Shown: positions 1 through 10,805 of the stretch, one piece after another
Layout of the letters: each line of letters opens with the position of its first letter
How positions within the stretch are numbered: the stretch's first letter is position 1
Position numbers and translations under genes: made by a program
The notes under the pieces: model-generated
The model's database searches: none
What the model saw: only the letters and a program-made list of their open reading frames with translations
Told to the model about the DNA's origin: nothing
DNA from: Flammula alnicola
Taxonomy: Eukaryota; Basidiomycota; Agaricomycetes; Agaricales; Strophariaceae
Assembly (NCBI GenBank): GCA_015499995.1
Contig: JADNRV010000066.1
Coordinates: 124,001-188,000, forward strand
DNA length: 64,000 nt
Direction of reading: 5' to 3'

Positions 1-2004
1 GGAAGCTTTTGTGGCCTCTCCGATTGCCTCCCATACGCCAGGACCAAGCTCATAAGACTCGCAGCCTTCGTCCAAGCCCTTGAATCGTCCGGTCCACAAT
101 AAGACAAGATTCTTTATCAGATTTTCCCAGATAAGGTGCATGAAGTCAAAAGGGAATGAAACCGGAAACAAAAGCGACGGGAGATGGGAAAGAAGTGGGA
201 TTCCCTTGATTCCGCACGCTTTCGCACGGCGTTGCTCCTCGGCACCATTGGGTGCAAATTGGACATGTCGAGCCTGCTCCAGAAACTCGTCATGTGTACG
301 GAGAGGAAGATCAGCAGGGTCATAGATAGGAATCTCTGCATTGTCCCCAGGTGCCAGCACAACTGGATGGTTTGCGCGATAGAGAGGAACATAGTGGGTG
401 GTGTTTCGGCTGTCAGGCACACGGACACCTTTGATTGTGCACATCCGACAAGGGAAGATCGCGTTGTGACCCTTCATGCGCATGATCATCGATATCGCAG
501 GAATATCTCCGAAAACGGCCATGAGATAAGCATGCAGTGAAAAGCGTTGATTTGTCGTAATGTCAAACGCTGAAACCCCGGATAAGAATTCCAGAAGTTC
601 ATCCACAAGCGGATAGACAAATGAATCGGCATCTTTTGGCTTGAAAGGACCAGGAATAACGCCAGCGCAGAGAATGTTGTGTAAGTGGAAACGTATATCT
701 GGCGGCAGATTGTAGTTGAAAAGAATCAAAGGCCAGCAAGTTTGACTGCGTCGTTTAAAAGGGCAGAAGCCATCAAGCGAAAGTCCCAGTGCAATGTCGC
801 GGTCGTCGCTGAAGAACTTGTGGTTTTGCTTAACACCGCCAATAGTGACATATTCCTCTTTTAGTTTCTTGTAGTTGTCTCCGTCCCATATATCCGATAC
901 GACATCCGGTTGAGGGGTGAACTTGGCGCGATATAGCATGCGCACGGCCGCCTCAGGATTCTTGAAGGCGGCGAGGAGACGAGGAATGATCGGGGAGTAC
1001 GTGAAGGTCTTCCGAGGACGGCCAAGATGATTCTTGCGCGGTTCTTCGCAATATGGGCACTGAGTTTTGTCTGCGTGTGGACCGACATAACAGATGCATG
1101 ACTTGATACAGCAGTCGTACGCAACAGGCCGATAAGCGGCGAGGAACTCCACGTGAGCTCTTGTGACCTTAAGCGAAGGTATGTTGTGTCGATGGTACGT
1201 ATGCCTGATTTTCGACCAAGTCTGGTCAGATAGATGATCTTCGATTTTCAAAGCAAAAGTTCGGAGCATATCAAGGTCATCATCCATTAATTCTTCAGCT
1301 AGAAATTCTGAGGGTTAGTAAATGCATGGCGGGGTGAGTTTATAGGATGGATAAACATACCGAATTGAGCGATTAATCGCTCAAGATCCTCGTCTATCAA
1401 ATCCTCTTCCCCGAGACCACCGCCCATGCCCATTCCAAAATTATCCCGGTTAAAGTCAAAGTCTGAGAAATCCTCTTCATCCAAGTCTCTCTCGTATCTA
1501 GGCGGTGCTTTTCCTTTGGGCGGTGCTTCATCCTCAGCATCGGATTCATAGTCCTCATCCTCACATCGGATTCATAGTCCTCAACTGTAGCCCGACGACC
1601 AGACCAGGTATTACGAACAACTTCATCTGGTTCCGGATTATTGACAGTATCTTGTCCAGTAAAATCCAAGTCCTCGAAGTCCAAATTATCAGCCTAGTAT
1701 CTGGTTCATGAGCGGCCCCAGGGTGCAGGTGTTCAGCCTGAGCTGTAAAGTCTGGTTCAACATAGTCAAAACCGCCATCAGATCGTCCGGTATCGTCATC
1801 GCTTAAGTCGCTCGAGAGCTCATCTGGTATTGAGGGAGAAGGGGGATTCTGAGCCGCTGCCGCTACTGCCTGCTGAACTTGAATCCGAGTTGGAAGATGC
1901 TTTCCGTCAAGATGACGCGCAATAGATTTCTCAGTTAAGATGTCTCCGCAGCACGGGCAAGGGCGTTTAGGAAGAGGTTTTCGCTTTCGTTTGTATGAAG
2001 ACAT
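1..2004 (-). pseudogene. Tnp2-family (CACTA/En-Spm-type) transposase, N-terminal part, runs off left end, frame broken
   Basis: The minus strand encodes the N-terminal half of a fungal Tnp2-like transposase, the DNA-cutting enzyme of CACTA-type transposons. From the ATG at 2004 it starts with a basic stretch (MSSYKRKRK), then a C2H2-like finger (CPCC...ARHLDGKH) and an acidic linker. After a canonical intron at 1308-1360 the frame stays open to base 1. This part holds a Cys-rich segment (DCCIKSCICYVG...CPYCEE), the family segment LGLSLDGFCPFKR and the highly typical block AVFGDIPAISMIMRMKGHNA followed by FPCRMC. The catalytic C-terminal part lies outside the window. In the acidic linker (about 1550-1700) three different frames must be joined; one switch coincides with a local duplication of GACTATGAATCCGATG at about 1544-1583. 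That suggests a decayed copy, although unseen introns could explain part of it. Confidence 0.85.
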
Positions 2005-2066
2005 GAGGTGTGATGAAGAGTCGACGAGGAGCACTCTTTGGCATCCTGACACGTGGGTAACTAATT

Positions 2067-2083
2067 CTAACCCTAAACCCTAA
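2067..2083. repeat. Short telomere-like repeat
   Basis: The sequence reads CTAACCCTAAACCCTAA, about two and a half units of the fungal telomere repeat CCCTAA, with one extra A. It sits 60 bases upstream of the transposase ATG. It could be a relic of double-strand-break repair or the outer part of the transposon. It is too short to be a chromosome end, and sequence continues unchanged on both sides. Confidence 0.5.
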
Positions 2084-2572
2084 GACTTCGATCTGGGGGA
2101 CATCCTGGTCGGGATCCCACAGGATGAGTCCTTCGGAGGCTGCACATGCCCTGCACGTTGGGCTCGAAGGATGACAGGGACAGGTTGAAGTCCAGCCTCC
2201 ACGCATTGTGGATGACCGTCGTCACACTGCCGCGTACCTGTATCAAACACGAAAACGCGTGAGGCATTGACAGGAATCGTAGTACTTGAACGAAGCTGCG
2301 TACCTCATTGTAAATAGCATCTGCGAGGCCTAAATTCCTATGCGCCACCTCGCCCTCCAAGTAACAAGGCGGCCATCTCTCCTGCACCAACTTGGGCTGG
2401 ACGACGGCCGATTGAGCGCATACACTTTCTTCGAAAACCACATCTTCCCGCCATTGATGAGCGCTGCGACATCTGAAGACGACTTGTTCTCCTGACGACC
2501 TGTCCTCCAATGAAGATGAGACTACAGCGTGTTCGCGGCAGACTTGACTTTCTGCATCTTCTTTCCAGCGGG

Positions 2573-3345
2573 ACGATGCGCAACCAACAAGACCGTAGTC
2601 TGCCTTGCATGCAAGATCTTATCAATAACATCATTGACCTAAAAGAGCATAGGTCCAATTATAAGAATAGAAATGCTCAAGCCACAAATCCACTTACTCT
2701 CCGTTCGCACTGGATCATCGGTAGCTGTATGCTCATGACTGTCTCCTGACCTCTTCTTTTTGGGTGGGGGTGGGGAAGAAGACCGAGCCACATTCCTCGC
2801 CTTCTGCTTTAAACGTCCTTGGGCACTAGGTGACGGAGACGTCGAGATGTTGCCGCGACTCAGCCGTCGTTTTCCGGCTTCGGCAACAGTATCGGAAGCC
2901 GAGACGGTAGAAAGTCGACGCAAACGTCCATGCCGCTGTGTGGGCCAAATAGAATGAGGGTCCCGGTGAGCCGGATGAAGTGAGACCAGTTGAACAGCAT
3001 GGGCGTACCTTATCTGTGGTCTGCTCCTGCTCAGGATGCCCCGCCTTATCCTCGACATACTCATCCTCACTACTCGAGCTCTCCTCCGACTCATCTTTGG
3101 GCTCTGGAGTTCTCTTGCTTGCTTTTAGCGCCACCGTCCGTCTGGCCACGAGTACCAGTAAATAGTACCGGATCTTGAGGAACAACACCAATGATCTGGC
3201 GCCATGATGTAGTCGAGAATTCACGAATGTCTGCCAGAAATATCCACGGTCAGATATTACGCACAGGCATTGATGAACAGAGCTTACCCTTTCCGTCATA
3301 GGTTATCTTCCCGCGAACAGGGTCGTTCGTCTGCCAAGGACGTGG
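2573..3345 (-). pseudogene. Captured exon fragments of an ABC transporter nucleotide-binding domain
   Basis: Two blocks on the minus strand match an ABC exporter ATPase domain of the Mdl1/ABCB type. At about 3345-3180 the reading is DPVRGKITYDGK, a canonical 57-base intron (3231-3287), then GKDIREF and IIGVVPQDPVLFTGT, which is the Q-loop region. At 2638-2573, just after a TTTTAG acceptor, comes NDVIDKILHARQTTVLLVAHR with the H-loop histidine. The Walker A motif, the signature motif, Walker B and all membrane spans are missing. The 540 bases between the blocks encode unrelated Ser/Glu-rich and Lys/Arg-rich sequence. Because an intron is kept, the fragments came from genomic DNA and not from a spliced transcript. 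They lie beside a transposase in the same orientation, which fits gene-fragment capture. No complete protein can be read. Confidence 0.6.
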
Positions 3346-3535
3346 GTCCGACGTCGAGCTCGATGCCTATCGTCGTGCAGTCTTGCCAGTCTTCACGGCT
3401 GCAGGGGGATGTGGGAGGGGTTGGCCGCTACAAGCCCCATCTTCTTCTCCAGAACACGCAGCTTTGCTAGCATCGCCTTGTCAGGTTCCTCGTTGAGAAG
3501 ACGCGTCCTTTGGGTGACCTTTAAAGCCTCAGCTG

Positions 3536-3572
3536 CCGCGGTACGCAGGGGATTCCTGCCTGCGTACCGCGG
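3536..3572. repeat. Perfect 14-bp hairpin
   Basis: CCGCGGTACGCAGG (3536-3549) is followed after nine bases by its exact reverse complement (3559-3572). The palindrome lies inside the chimeric region and overlaps one of the exon-like stretches. It could be a transposon footprint or a coincidence of coding sequence. Confidence 0.6.
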
Positions 3573-3619
3573 CTGAAAGCTGATTCTGGTATAAAAAGGA
3601 GCAGATCAGTAAACAAGGC

Positions 3620-4000
3620 CAATGTGAAAACAAACGACGAGCCCAGGCATGAGCTCTAGTCGTCTGCACAAAATGGGCTCACCTTCGTGGGGGCATTGCA
3701 GCAGAGTCGCCCCTACTACGTCTAACAACGAATCGAGGGCTTCGCTGAGTTCTTCCCGTCCTTCTTGCTCGTACACATGGCGGCGGTCATTAAGATTTGC
3801 TCTTCCGTTGTCGAGCGGGTTCGAGGGCTGTTTCGCGAAGTAATATTGGGTAGACGCATCCAAGAGAGGCTGGATATCCCTGAAGATGTCGTTAGGATCA
3901 GCGTTGTCCTCTGGCTGTTCGCATCTGCACTGGCAGCTGGCATCGTGAGTGTTTACAATCAAGAGTACTGCGTTGAGTGATGTAGCGTAGCCGAGGCGCG
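3620..4000 (-). pseudogene. Exon-like fragment of an unrecognised gene
   Basis: The minus strand carries a protein-like open stretch with NDIFRDIQPLLDAS, QYYFAKQPSNPLDNGR and LSEALDSLLDVVGATLLQ, followed by a plausible donor (GTGAGC) near 3681. Further along the same strand (about 3545-3420) is another protein-like stretch, TAAAEALKVTQRTRLLNEEP and LRVLEKKMGLV. They may be exons of one host or transposon gene, but I could not join them in one frame and I do not recognise the family. A piece of the first stretch is duplicated at 4097-4130, which argues for a broken copy. Confidence 0.3.
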
Positions 4001-4130
4001 GCTTTCTCCATCTGCAGTCTCTATCATGCATGGCCATTCAGAGCTTCACCAGCAGCGTCGCCAGCGGTGATTTGCTGAAGGGAAGAACATCTTCATGGCT
4101 GGATATCCCTGAAGATGTCGTTAGGATCAG
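3868..4130. repeat. 34-bp direct repeat
   Basis: The same 34 bases, starting GGCTGGATATCCCTGAAG and ending TTAGGATCAG, occur at 3868-3901 and 4097-4130 in the same orientation, 229 bases apart. On the minus strand they encode DPNDIFRDIQP. This looks like a partial tandem duplication within the decayed gene. Confidence 0.8.
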
Positions 4131-4283
4131 GATTGCTGGAATCCTGTCGCGTGGGAAACTGATTCTATCAACTCCTTTCAATTTGTTTTGCTCATTTCGT
4201 CTTCTCCACTACCCTCCCTCCCGTCGTACTGTACCCAGCGATACCTCTGACAGTTGATACCCCAAACGAAAAACTCTTTAACT

Positions 4284-5033
4284 ATGCTCACCCATCATCT
4301 TGCGACAAGCGTGTTGATGGCTGATTTTGCATCCGATAATTGGGTCAGCTCAATTGTTGACGATTCAGAGCCCAATAGGATCCGTGAAGTAGCCAAGGAA
4401 CACGAGGATCCAGAGCTGGATAGGAATTGCGAAGTACTTGAGGAACATGAACCCGAGACGAATAACGAAGTATGTATAGCTCTTCCTGGTCTCACCAAAC
4501 GCTGATTTTGAATGTTTAAATCAATAGCCTGAGGCTCAGACAAGCAGCATAACCGAAACGTCAGGATTGGACACAAGAAGCGTTAAGGAACGAGTGAGTT
4601 ACATCATTTCTCACTGATTTCAACGTTTGCTGATCATATCAATCGATAGGGAATTGTTTCCTGGGCCAAAAATGCAGCCAATGCTGGCATATCATCGCTT
4701 CCGCCAAGTTCCCCACCACCGCATACCCCAAAATCTACGGTTGTGCGACAGGACATCAAAATATCCCCTCTGGTTTTTGCTCCTAACGCTGCAGAAATCA
4801 GCGCGTCTCCAGATCCTGTCGCTCCTGTCGCTCTCTCCCTGCTCGAGAACACTTCTGTCCATGCTGCATTGCCAGAATCTCCCAAAACCTATCGTCGCAA
4901 GCAGAGTCTCATTCGGGCAGAACGCGAGATAAGAACTCTGGAGGCGATTTCCAACCGGCTCACATTCCTTTATCCCAGACGCGATCGAATCACAAAGAAA
5001 CTCGAGAAGAAACGCCATCATGACTCAAGTTAA
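4284..5033 (+). CDS. Hypothetical protein, 211 aa, three exons
   Basis: Three exons (4284-4469, 4528-4593, 4650-5033) join in phase 0 through canonical introns (GTATGT...AATAG and GTGAGT...GATAG) to give 211 aa. The N-terminal half is acidic with two related blocks (REVAKEHEDPELDR and CEVLEEHEPETN). The middle is rich in Ser and Pro (ISSLPPSSPPPHTPKS), and the C-terminus is basic (RKQSLIRAEREIRTLEAI, then KKLEKKRHHDSS) and may be a short coiled coil or nuclear signal. I do not recognise the family. An in-frame TTG lies 30 bases upstream; I chose the ATG. It borders transposon debris on its left, so it could be lineage-specific or element-associated. Confidence 0.55.
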
Positions 5034-5508
5034 TGTCCTAATCCTGTCGTCTCATCCTTGTACGTTCTCTTTCGATTGTTCACATCCATCGTCGTGACTC
5101 GGTTAATTTCCCAGCATCATCCTATTCTCTGACCCGCTATCTCGCTCCTCGCCTCCCCGCTCCTGAAATCTCTTCATTGTCCACCGTCTTTCGATTTGTT
5201 TACATTGAACTAGTATTACCACAGTCTCTTTACTATTACCAATAACTTGTAGCGTTGAAAAAATTGTAACTAGTAGTGTATAATAGCCAATGTAGTAGCA
5301 TAGCCACCGTGATAATTTCCTTTCATAGAAATCGTCACCCTCACTTTTTCTTGTCGCTTTCCTTCCACAACCTCTGACAGCTGCCTCGTCCATCCTTCTG
5401 ACTGGACCCATTTCGACATTCATACTATCTACAGACTCACTATTTTGAAGGATTCTCGACAACGCCTTACACGATCATCCATAATTTGCCTCGCCGTTTG
5501 CTAATACC
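5034..5508. other. Intergenic, promoter of the next gene
   Basis: Pyrimidine-rich sequence (TCCTCGCCTCCCCGCTCC and similar) leads up to the ATG at 5509, as is usual for fungal promoters. I see no gene, tRNA or repeat here. Confidence 0.5.
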
Positions 5509-6958
5509 ATGGACTCGGACGACAGTCAGCCAACCTTCGAAGAACTTTTGCAAAGAAACAAGGATCTCGAACACAAGCTCCGCAAGTATAAAAGTGAGTT
5601 AAATTTATTCACTTAAGCGTTACTGACCTATTGTCGAAGAAAAGCAGAAGGAGCAAGCAAGCGCTAACCCCGCCATCAAACCAATTATTCGGCCGAGGGG
5701 GGAAGCAGGAAGTCGAAAGAGGGGGTTTGTTCTCTACGAGGCTATGAGAATGAGTGATTTGGAGAACGGGCCTGTTGTATATGACAGGATGAGGGTGCAT
5801 TCATTTCATTTCATTTGTTTCTATGCTAATCTACTGTTTAGCACTATGTTCGTGCATCCTGCATCAAAGTCGGTCTCAATTCCTCAGCATATTATAAGAA
5901 TCTGGACCATGCGAAATTGGGCCAAGTCTTTCTTCTCGTATGCTTTATTTTTATTATCATTTTCCATGCTAACGAAGGTACGATAGGTTCGAAACAAATT
6001 CCCTTATCTCACAGCTGAGCGTTTTCCGCATAACTGGGCAATCGCCGATATGGTAAAGGGTTACATTGCAGGCACTCGCAAAGTCCACAACAAGGAGATG
6101 CGTGAAGAGGCGAACGAGCAATCCCAGAAGGCGAAGGCTTCAGGAAGGATGACAGAAGACGAACAGTCGGACTCCTCTGATACTGACAAGGAGAACATCG
6201 ACCCGAGCAGCAGCACAACCCAGCTGAAGAAGCGGTCCAAAGAAGTTCACAGGTCGAATCCACGGAGCCAGAAGACCGCCACCAAACTGAGCAAACACGC
6301 CCCAGAACTTGAACCCGACGACGACGACGAGGAGCATCTGAGCGACACCGCAGAGACTCTGAGCAGCCAGAAGGTCCTCTCCAAGAACACCAACTCGAGC
6401 AGCTGCAGCACCTCCAAATCGAAGAGGGGTAACGAGTCACATCCAAAGAGCCGGAAGACGGTCGCCACCTTGAAGAAACACACCGCGGACAACAACAACG
6501 AGCATCTGAGCACCACCCAGTTGACGAAGCGCTCAAAGGAAATCAACGGGTCGAATCCACGGAGCCAGAAGACCGCCGCCAAACTGAGCAAACACGCCGC
6601 AGAATTCGAATCCGATGATGACGATGATGGCGAGCATCTGAGCGACATGCCTCCCACCAAGAAGACTGCGAAGGAAGCCTCGACGTCGAAAAAACATCCA
6701 ATGGAGGAACACGATGCAGAGAGCGATGTCAACGACCGCCCGTGCAAGAGGCAGAAGCAGCCTCCTCAAGTCAGACGATCCAACCGTACCAACAAGTCGC
6801 AGTCGGTGGCTTCACAGAAGGCCCAAGTCATTCAGCCTTCCTCCGACTCGGAAAGCGACAACGAAGGCCTCGAACCACCCTCGGCAGCTCAACGAACATC
6901 TCAAACGTGTACCTTGTCCGACACACGACACATCGACGACGTTAGCGATTGGGAATAG
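5509..6958 (+). CDS. Hypothetical nuclear-type protein with duplicated acidic/basic module, 435 aa
   Basis: Four exons (5509-5593, 5640-5794, 5842-5937, 5987-6958) join with matching phases. The first 30 residues are acidic and probably helical (TFEELLQRNKDLEHKLRKY). A globular-looking segment follows, GSRKRGFVLYEAM to RFPHNWAIADMVKGYIAGTR, ending near residue 145. The rest is low-complexity and charged, with a module present twice: SNPRSQKTATKLSKHAPELE with DDDDEEHLSD, and SNPRSQKTAAKLSKHAAEFE with DDDDDGEHLSD. Repeated Lys/Arg clusters would suit a nuclear or nucleic-acid-bound protein, but that is inference. I do not recognise the globular part; the protein may belong to an expanded agaricomycete family or to a mobile element. 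Confidence 0.65.
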
Positions 6959-9300
6959 GTCTTCTGATTCGATGTGCCGGTTTGTACATTTCTCATCACA
7001 TCCGTAGATTTGTTGTTCCATTGTACCACTACATCCTACATACTAGATCTCATGTACATTGCTATTATTAATTCAGGATCATTTGAATGATATGTAAACC
7101 GTCCAAGCTAAGAAAATATCACCTGAATGCCAGACAAAGTAGCCCTAGATACAAGTGAAAAATGCCAGTAGAACCAGGAAATTATGCATTAGGAGGTATT
7201 CCGTGTGAAACTAGAAGAAAAACCCTGCCAAACGAAACCGGGAATGGTGGCCATGGCGCAGGACATTATTCCTAGGCCACTCCCAGTTACGGAATTCCCA
7301 GTTTGACGGGGAGTACACCAAGTCACACCCCCTTTTTTCCCTGGTGAGGCCGGGAATAATTCTCGGGAGGGCGTGGTCGCTGCCCAGGAACTTTATCCGG
7401 TCTTCGGGTTCATAGTGCTACATGAGGCCCATGGAGATTTGTATTCTCGGCGTTACAACATCGTCACTTTTTTTGGTTATCTTACTGCCAGTGATGCTAT
7501 CTAGATTTCTAATTTTCAAGACTACATACTACATACCTGAGTTAATTTTTCCTCGCTATACTTCACCAATGGACCTTTTTTTCTGGTTTGTCGTAAGATG
7601 TTCGCATAAACTTCGTAATAAATAGTTCATGACCGCGAGATGCTGTAGAAGCTTTTGAGCTTGGCTCGTGAATGTTTAAATTTGTTTCAAGTTCCGGACC
7701 TCTTTCCATCCAGGCGCATGCTGTGAAGTTTGGAGGTAATTTCGGAGATGTGTTCAACGCCGCCGAGGGATTATCGCTGGTTATCTCTTTTCCCCGCTTC
7801 CCATAGAGTCAGAGCCGTTATTTTCATAGCCATCTTCTCGGTACACAAGCCCCAAGGCTCAGAAACCTCCTTTCATCACACAGTTCAATCACACACCTGT
7901 TTCCCAAACACGAGGTGTAGTCTTGATTCTTCGGGGGGGAGGGGGGGAACATCAATTTATACGGACCATGGAGCTTTACATTCTCCTTCTCGGTGTCTCG
8001 TAATAGACTCGGGCTTGGGCCTATCATAGACCTGCAACCGATGCTTATCCATTACATTTATAAAGAATGCGCAATCCTTCAAAATACTGCATAGGTATGA
8101 ATGTATGGGCTTGAATTAGACTCCATTAATAACTGCATATCAATAGAGATACTAGTAAATACGGTGTGATGGAATTATAAGGTTTGGTGCTGCCGCCTCG
8201 AAGTGTGCCAGTGCATGTTATGAATCGAAATAGCTCCATCGTCATCGAGCGTCATCCAGAACTTTAGTTACTTGACCGTTGAGAATCTTTCAACTCTCAT
8301 ACGCTTGAGATCGACTAGAATTCAAGGGGCACGTATTACAGCATATCCCCTTATAATAATCATCTCTGCTGGGTATGGGCGCTTAATATGGAGTTGCGGC
8401 GGGGGCTGTTCTCCAATGCTGCTTCAACCTTCCGTAAAATTCAATACTAAAGCGGTGATGAAAGCTTTCTAAGTTACACAACTTCTTCATAGGATAATGG
8501 TCAGCAGGACAAATACAAGCTTGCTCGCTCGGTTTGGCGAAATGGAAGCAAATGTAGGATTACCTTTTTTAGTCGTTGATAAAATGCTTTTTGTAACACC
8601 GGAGTTAAGCGCTAAGCGCCCGAGCATTCCAAGCTCAGCACTTGCGAAAACAATCTCACCGGAGGTCCTCGAATGCAATGGAAGAAGACCCATACCATGA
8701 GGTGTTTTGAGATCAAAATCTTTTGTTCTTGATCCAAAGCCAAAGACAAACTGGGGTTTCTTCCGTTTTCTGGTAAATTACTCAAATGAGGACGGACAGG
8801 CTTCGAATTCAAAAAAGGCTCAGGAGATACTGCGGTTTGCCGCCGCAGGCCCGCCTAGCACTTCATGCGAACTTGGGCCTACGACCGCAGGATCGAACTT
8901 GAATAGTCCCGGAATGAAGTTTAGAACATATCATTATCAAGGTCTAGGCGGCGGGGATCTGATGCACTCCGAAATTCGTTCAAACGTTCGCGAACAAAAG
9001 CAGCTGCATGAAAAGTAAATCCTAGTTCTTCACGAGCTGCTTGATAGGGAGCTACTTACCCACCAATGACCCCGACGCGATGCTGGACTGCATGCGGCGG
9101 CGTGATTAATCGAATTCAGGGCCATCCCGTCACACTTCGATCTTTGGGTAACAAGTCGTCTTCGCAACGTAAAGAACCCCAAAGCGCCCTTGACGGCCTG
9201 AGGCAAATTATGTCAACGTTCAACTGAGTTTCTGCGCACCACATTTCGCCTTCTCTCTCGTACCTTCATCCCCGCCACCCTCATTTTCCTCGTCCCCGCC
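6959..9300. other. 2.3-kb gene-poor stretch
   Basis: Only short shadow-type open frames are present, none with recognisable motifs or joinable splice sites. The longest (8707-9018, plus) reads as low-information sequence. Around 7220-7400 there is a GC-rich patch with repeated CGGGAAT and CCCAG words that could be an old transposon relic, but I cannot define ends. No tRNA was found. Confidence 0.4.
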
Positions 9301-10805
9301 GTCTTAGTTGCCAGCGATGAAGCGCACCCCTTTCTACAGTGAGCTAATTATAGTCCCTCTTTCTTCAGGAGGCGGAGGCTAACGAGCTTGAAAAACGTGT
9401 AGGCATGGCTCTTTTTACTGCGATTCTGGAAAGCTTGTTCGGTATTTTGGCGGGTTTCGTGAATGGACGGTCGCCATTTCTTTGTGAGCATGGCGAGTTA
9501 CAATTCGAGGCTGTCGCAGGCTGACCTCAGTGTCACAGATATCTTTGGAAAACTCGCGGGGGATTGTCGATAGTAACATGGATATGGATAGCAGTCTTGT
9601 GAGTGCAAAAAGGCTTCTGTGTGTCAAGGCGATTCCTTAAATTTCACCTCGTTCGCGCAGATTTAGATTTAATCGTCGACCGCAGTCAACCAACCCATTA
9701 TGCCGCTCGTATGCGCACTTTGTGTCCTTCCTCTTCTTCGCCGTCGTTTGGCTAGGTCTGTCCTTCAACTTGCTGCCTATCTGTTCGCCAGCTGACATTT
9801 ACTACCTCCTTTACTCCTGCTCTTTTTTGTTTCGAACCTTTCTCGTCGCCCGTGTTCTCCTATTGGATATGCAGCCATTGGCATCATGCTCGCGACCCAG
9901 ATGCCATGGGAGTGCGGAGTCTCCAAAACCCTGTGGTGTGCAGCAGCCAGCTTCTCCAGCGCGCTCGCCTTTTGCATCAGCCTTTTTTGTGAGTGGAACC
10001 ACCAATTTATTTTGACTCTCGAGCTCCCCTACAAAGTATTTGCAAATCGCAACAACCCCAACGTGGGGTAGGATTTGATTTGATATGTACTGGCCTCGGC
10101 TGTATTTCATTTTTATGCGGATCTTGAACGTAGCTGACGGAAAAATCATCCATAGCAACGGGTGCAGCCATCATAATATACCGCGCGGCTGCCACCTCTG
10201 GAGCGGGACTGTCTGTTAACGTCGCGCAAACAGACAAGCGGGAGTTGCCCGTGGACGACATGATATGAGGTTGATGGTTCCAACTTCCCGCTCTTGGCGC
10301 TTCAGAGTCCAGGCTGGGCAGAAGACGTGGCATTCGATGTTTTATCAGGGGTTATCCTTTTTTTCTTGCTTTCGCGGACAGCATCTCCCCCTCCTTTTTC
10401 TTGTCTAGAGAAACCTGTACACACTCGCTCACATTCTTCACGTCGTCATGCTCTCCCCCCTGCTTAGCCTATACCCCGTCATGCTGTTAATTAATATTCA
10501 TCATGGCATTGGCATGATGGAATTGGATACCCCCCTACATGAATGGAATGTAATTTCCTGGTTTCTGGCTCATGGTGCGGAAAGGTTATCGTTGTCTTCT
10601 CAAACCCAAAGACTATGGTGATACGACTTCGATGATATAACTTCAGGGTATTTTAAAACAGTAGCTGGCAAGAAGTTAACGGTTTGTTTTCCTATGAGAA
10701 TGTAGGGTATCAATTTAACGCCGCGTCATTCTCATCCTCCTCTTCACGCCAGACTCACAATTTTATTTTTACATATCAGGGATCTTGCTGTCAAAGCATC
10801 GCCCA
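9301..10805. other. Uncertain region, possibly a small multi-exon gene
   Basis: A pyrimidine-rich leader precedes an ATG at 9317, and good donor/acceptor words follow (GTGAGC at 9339, TTCAG at 9369). Another ATG lies at 9699. A hydrophobic stretch is visible at about 9865-9990 (YAAIGIMLATQM and ASFSSALAFCISLF). I could not assemble one frame from these pieces, so no gene is called. The last 400 bases are probably the 3' flank of the PBDC1 gene. Confidence 0.3.

Noticed and set aside
8487..9018. Open frames on both strands that at first looked like an organelle-derived insert
   Set aside because: No organelle gene motif could be named and no boundaries were found.
9697..10015. Hydrophobic frame that might be a small membrane protein
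   Set aside because: The hydrophobic stretch and the nearest ATG cannot be joined in one frame by any visible intron.
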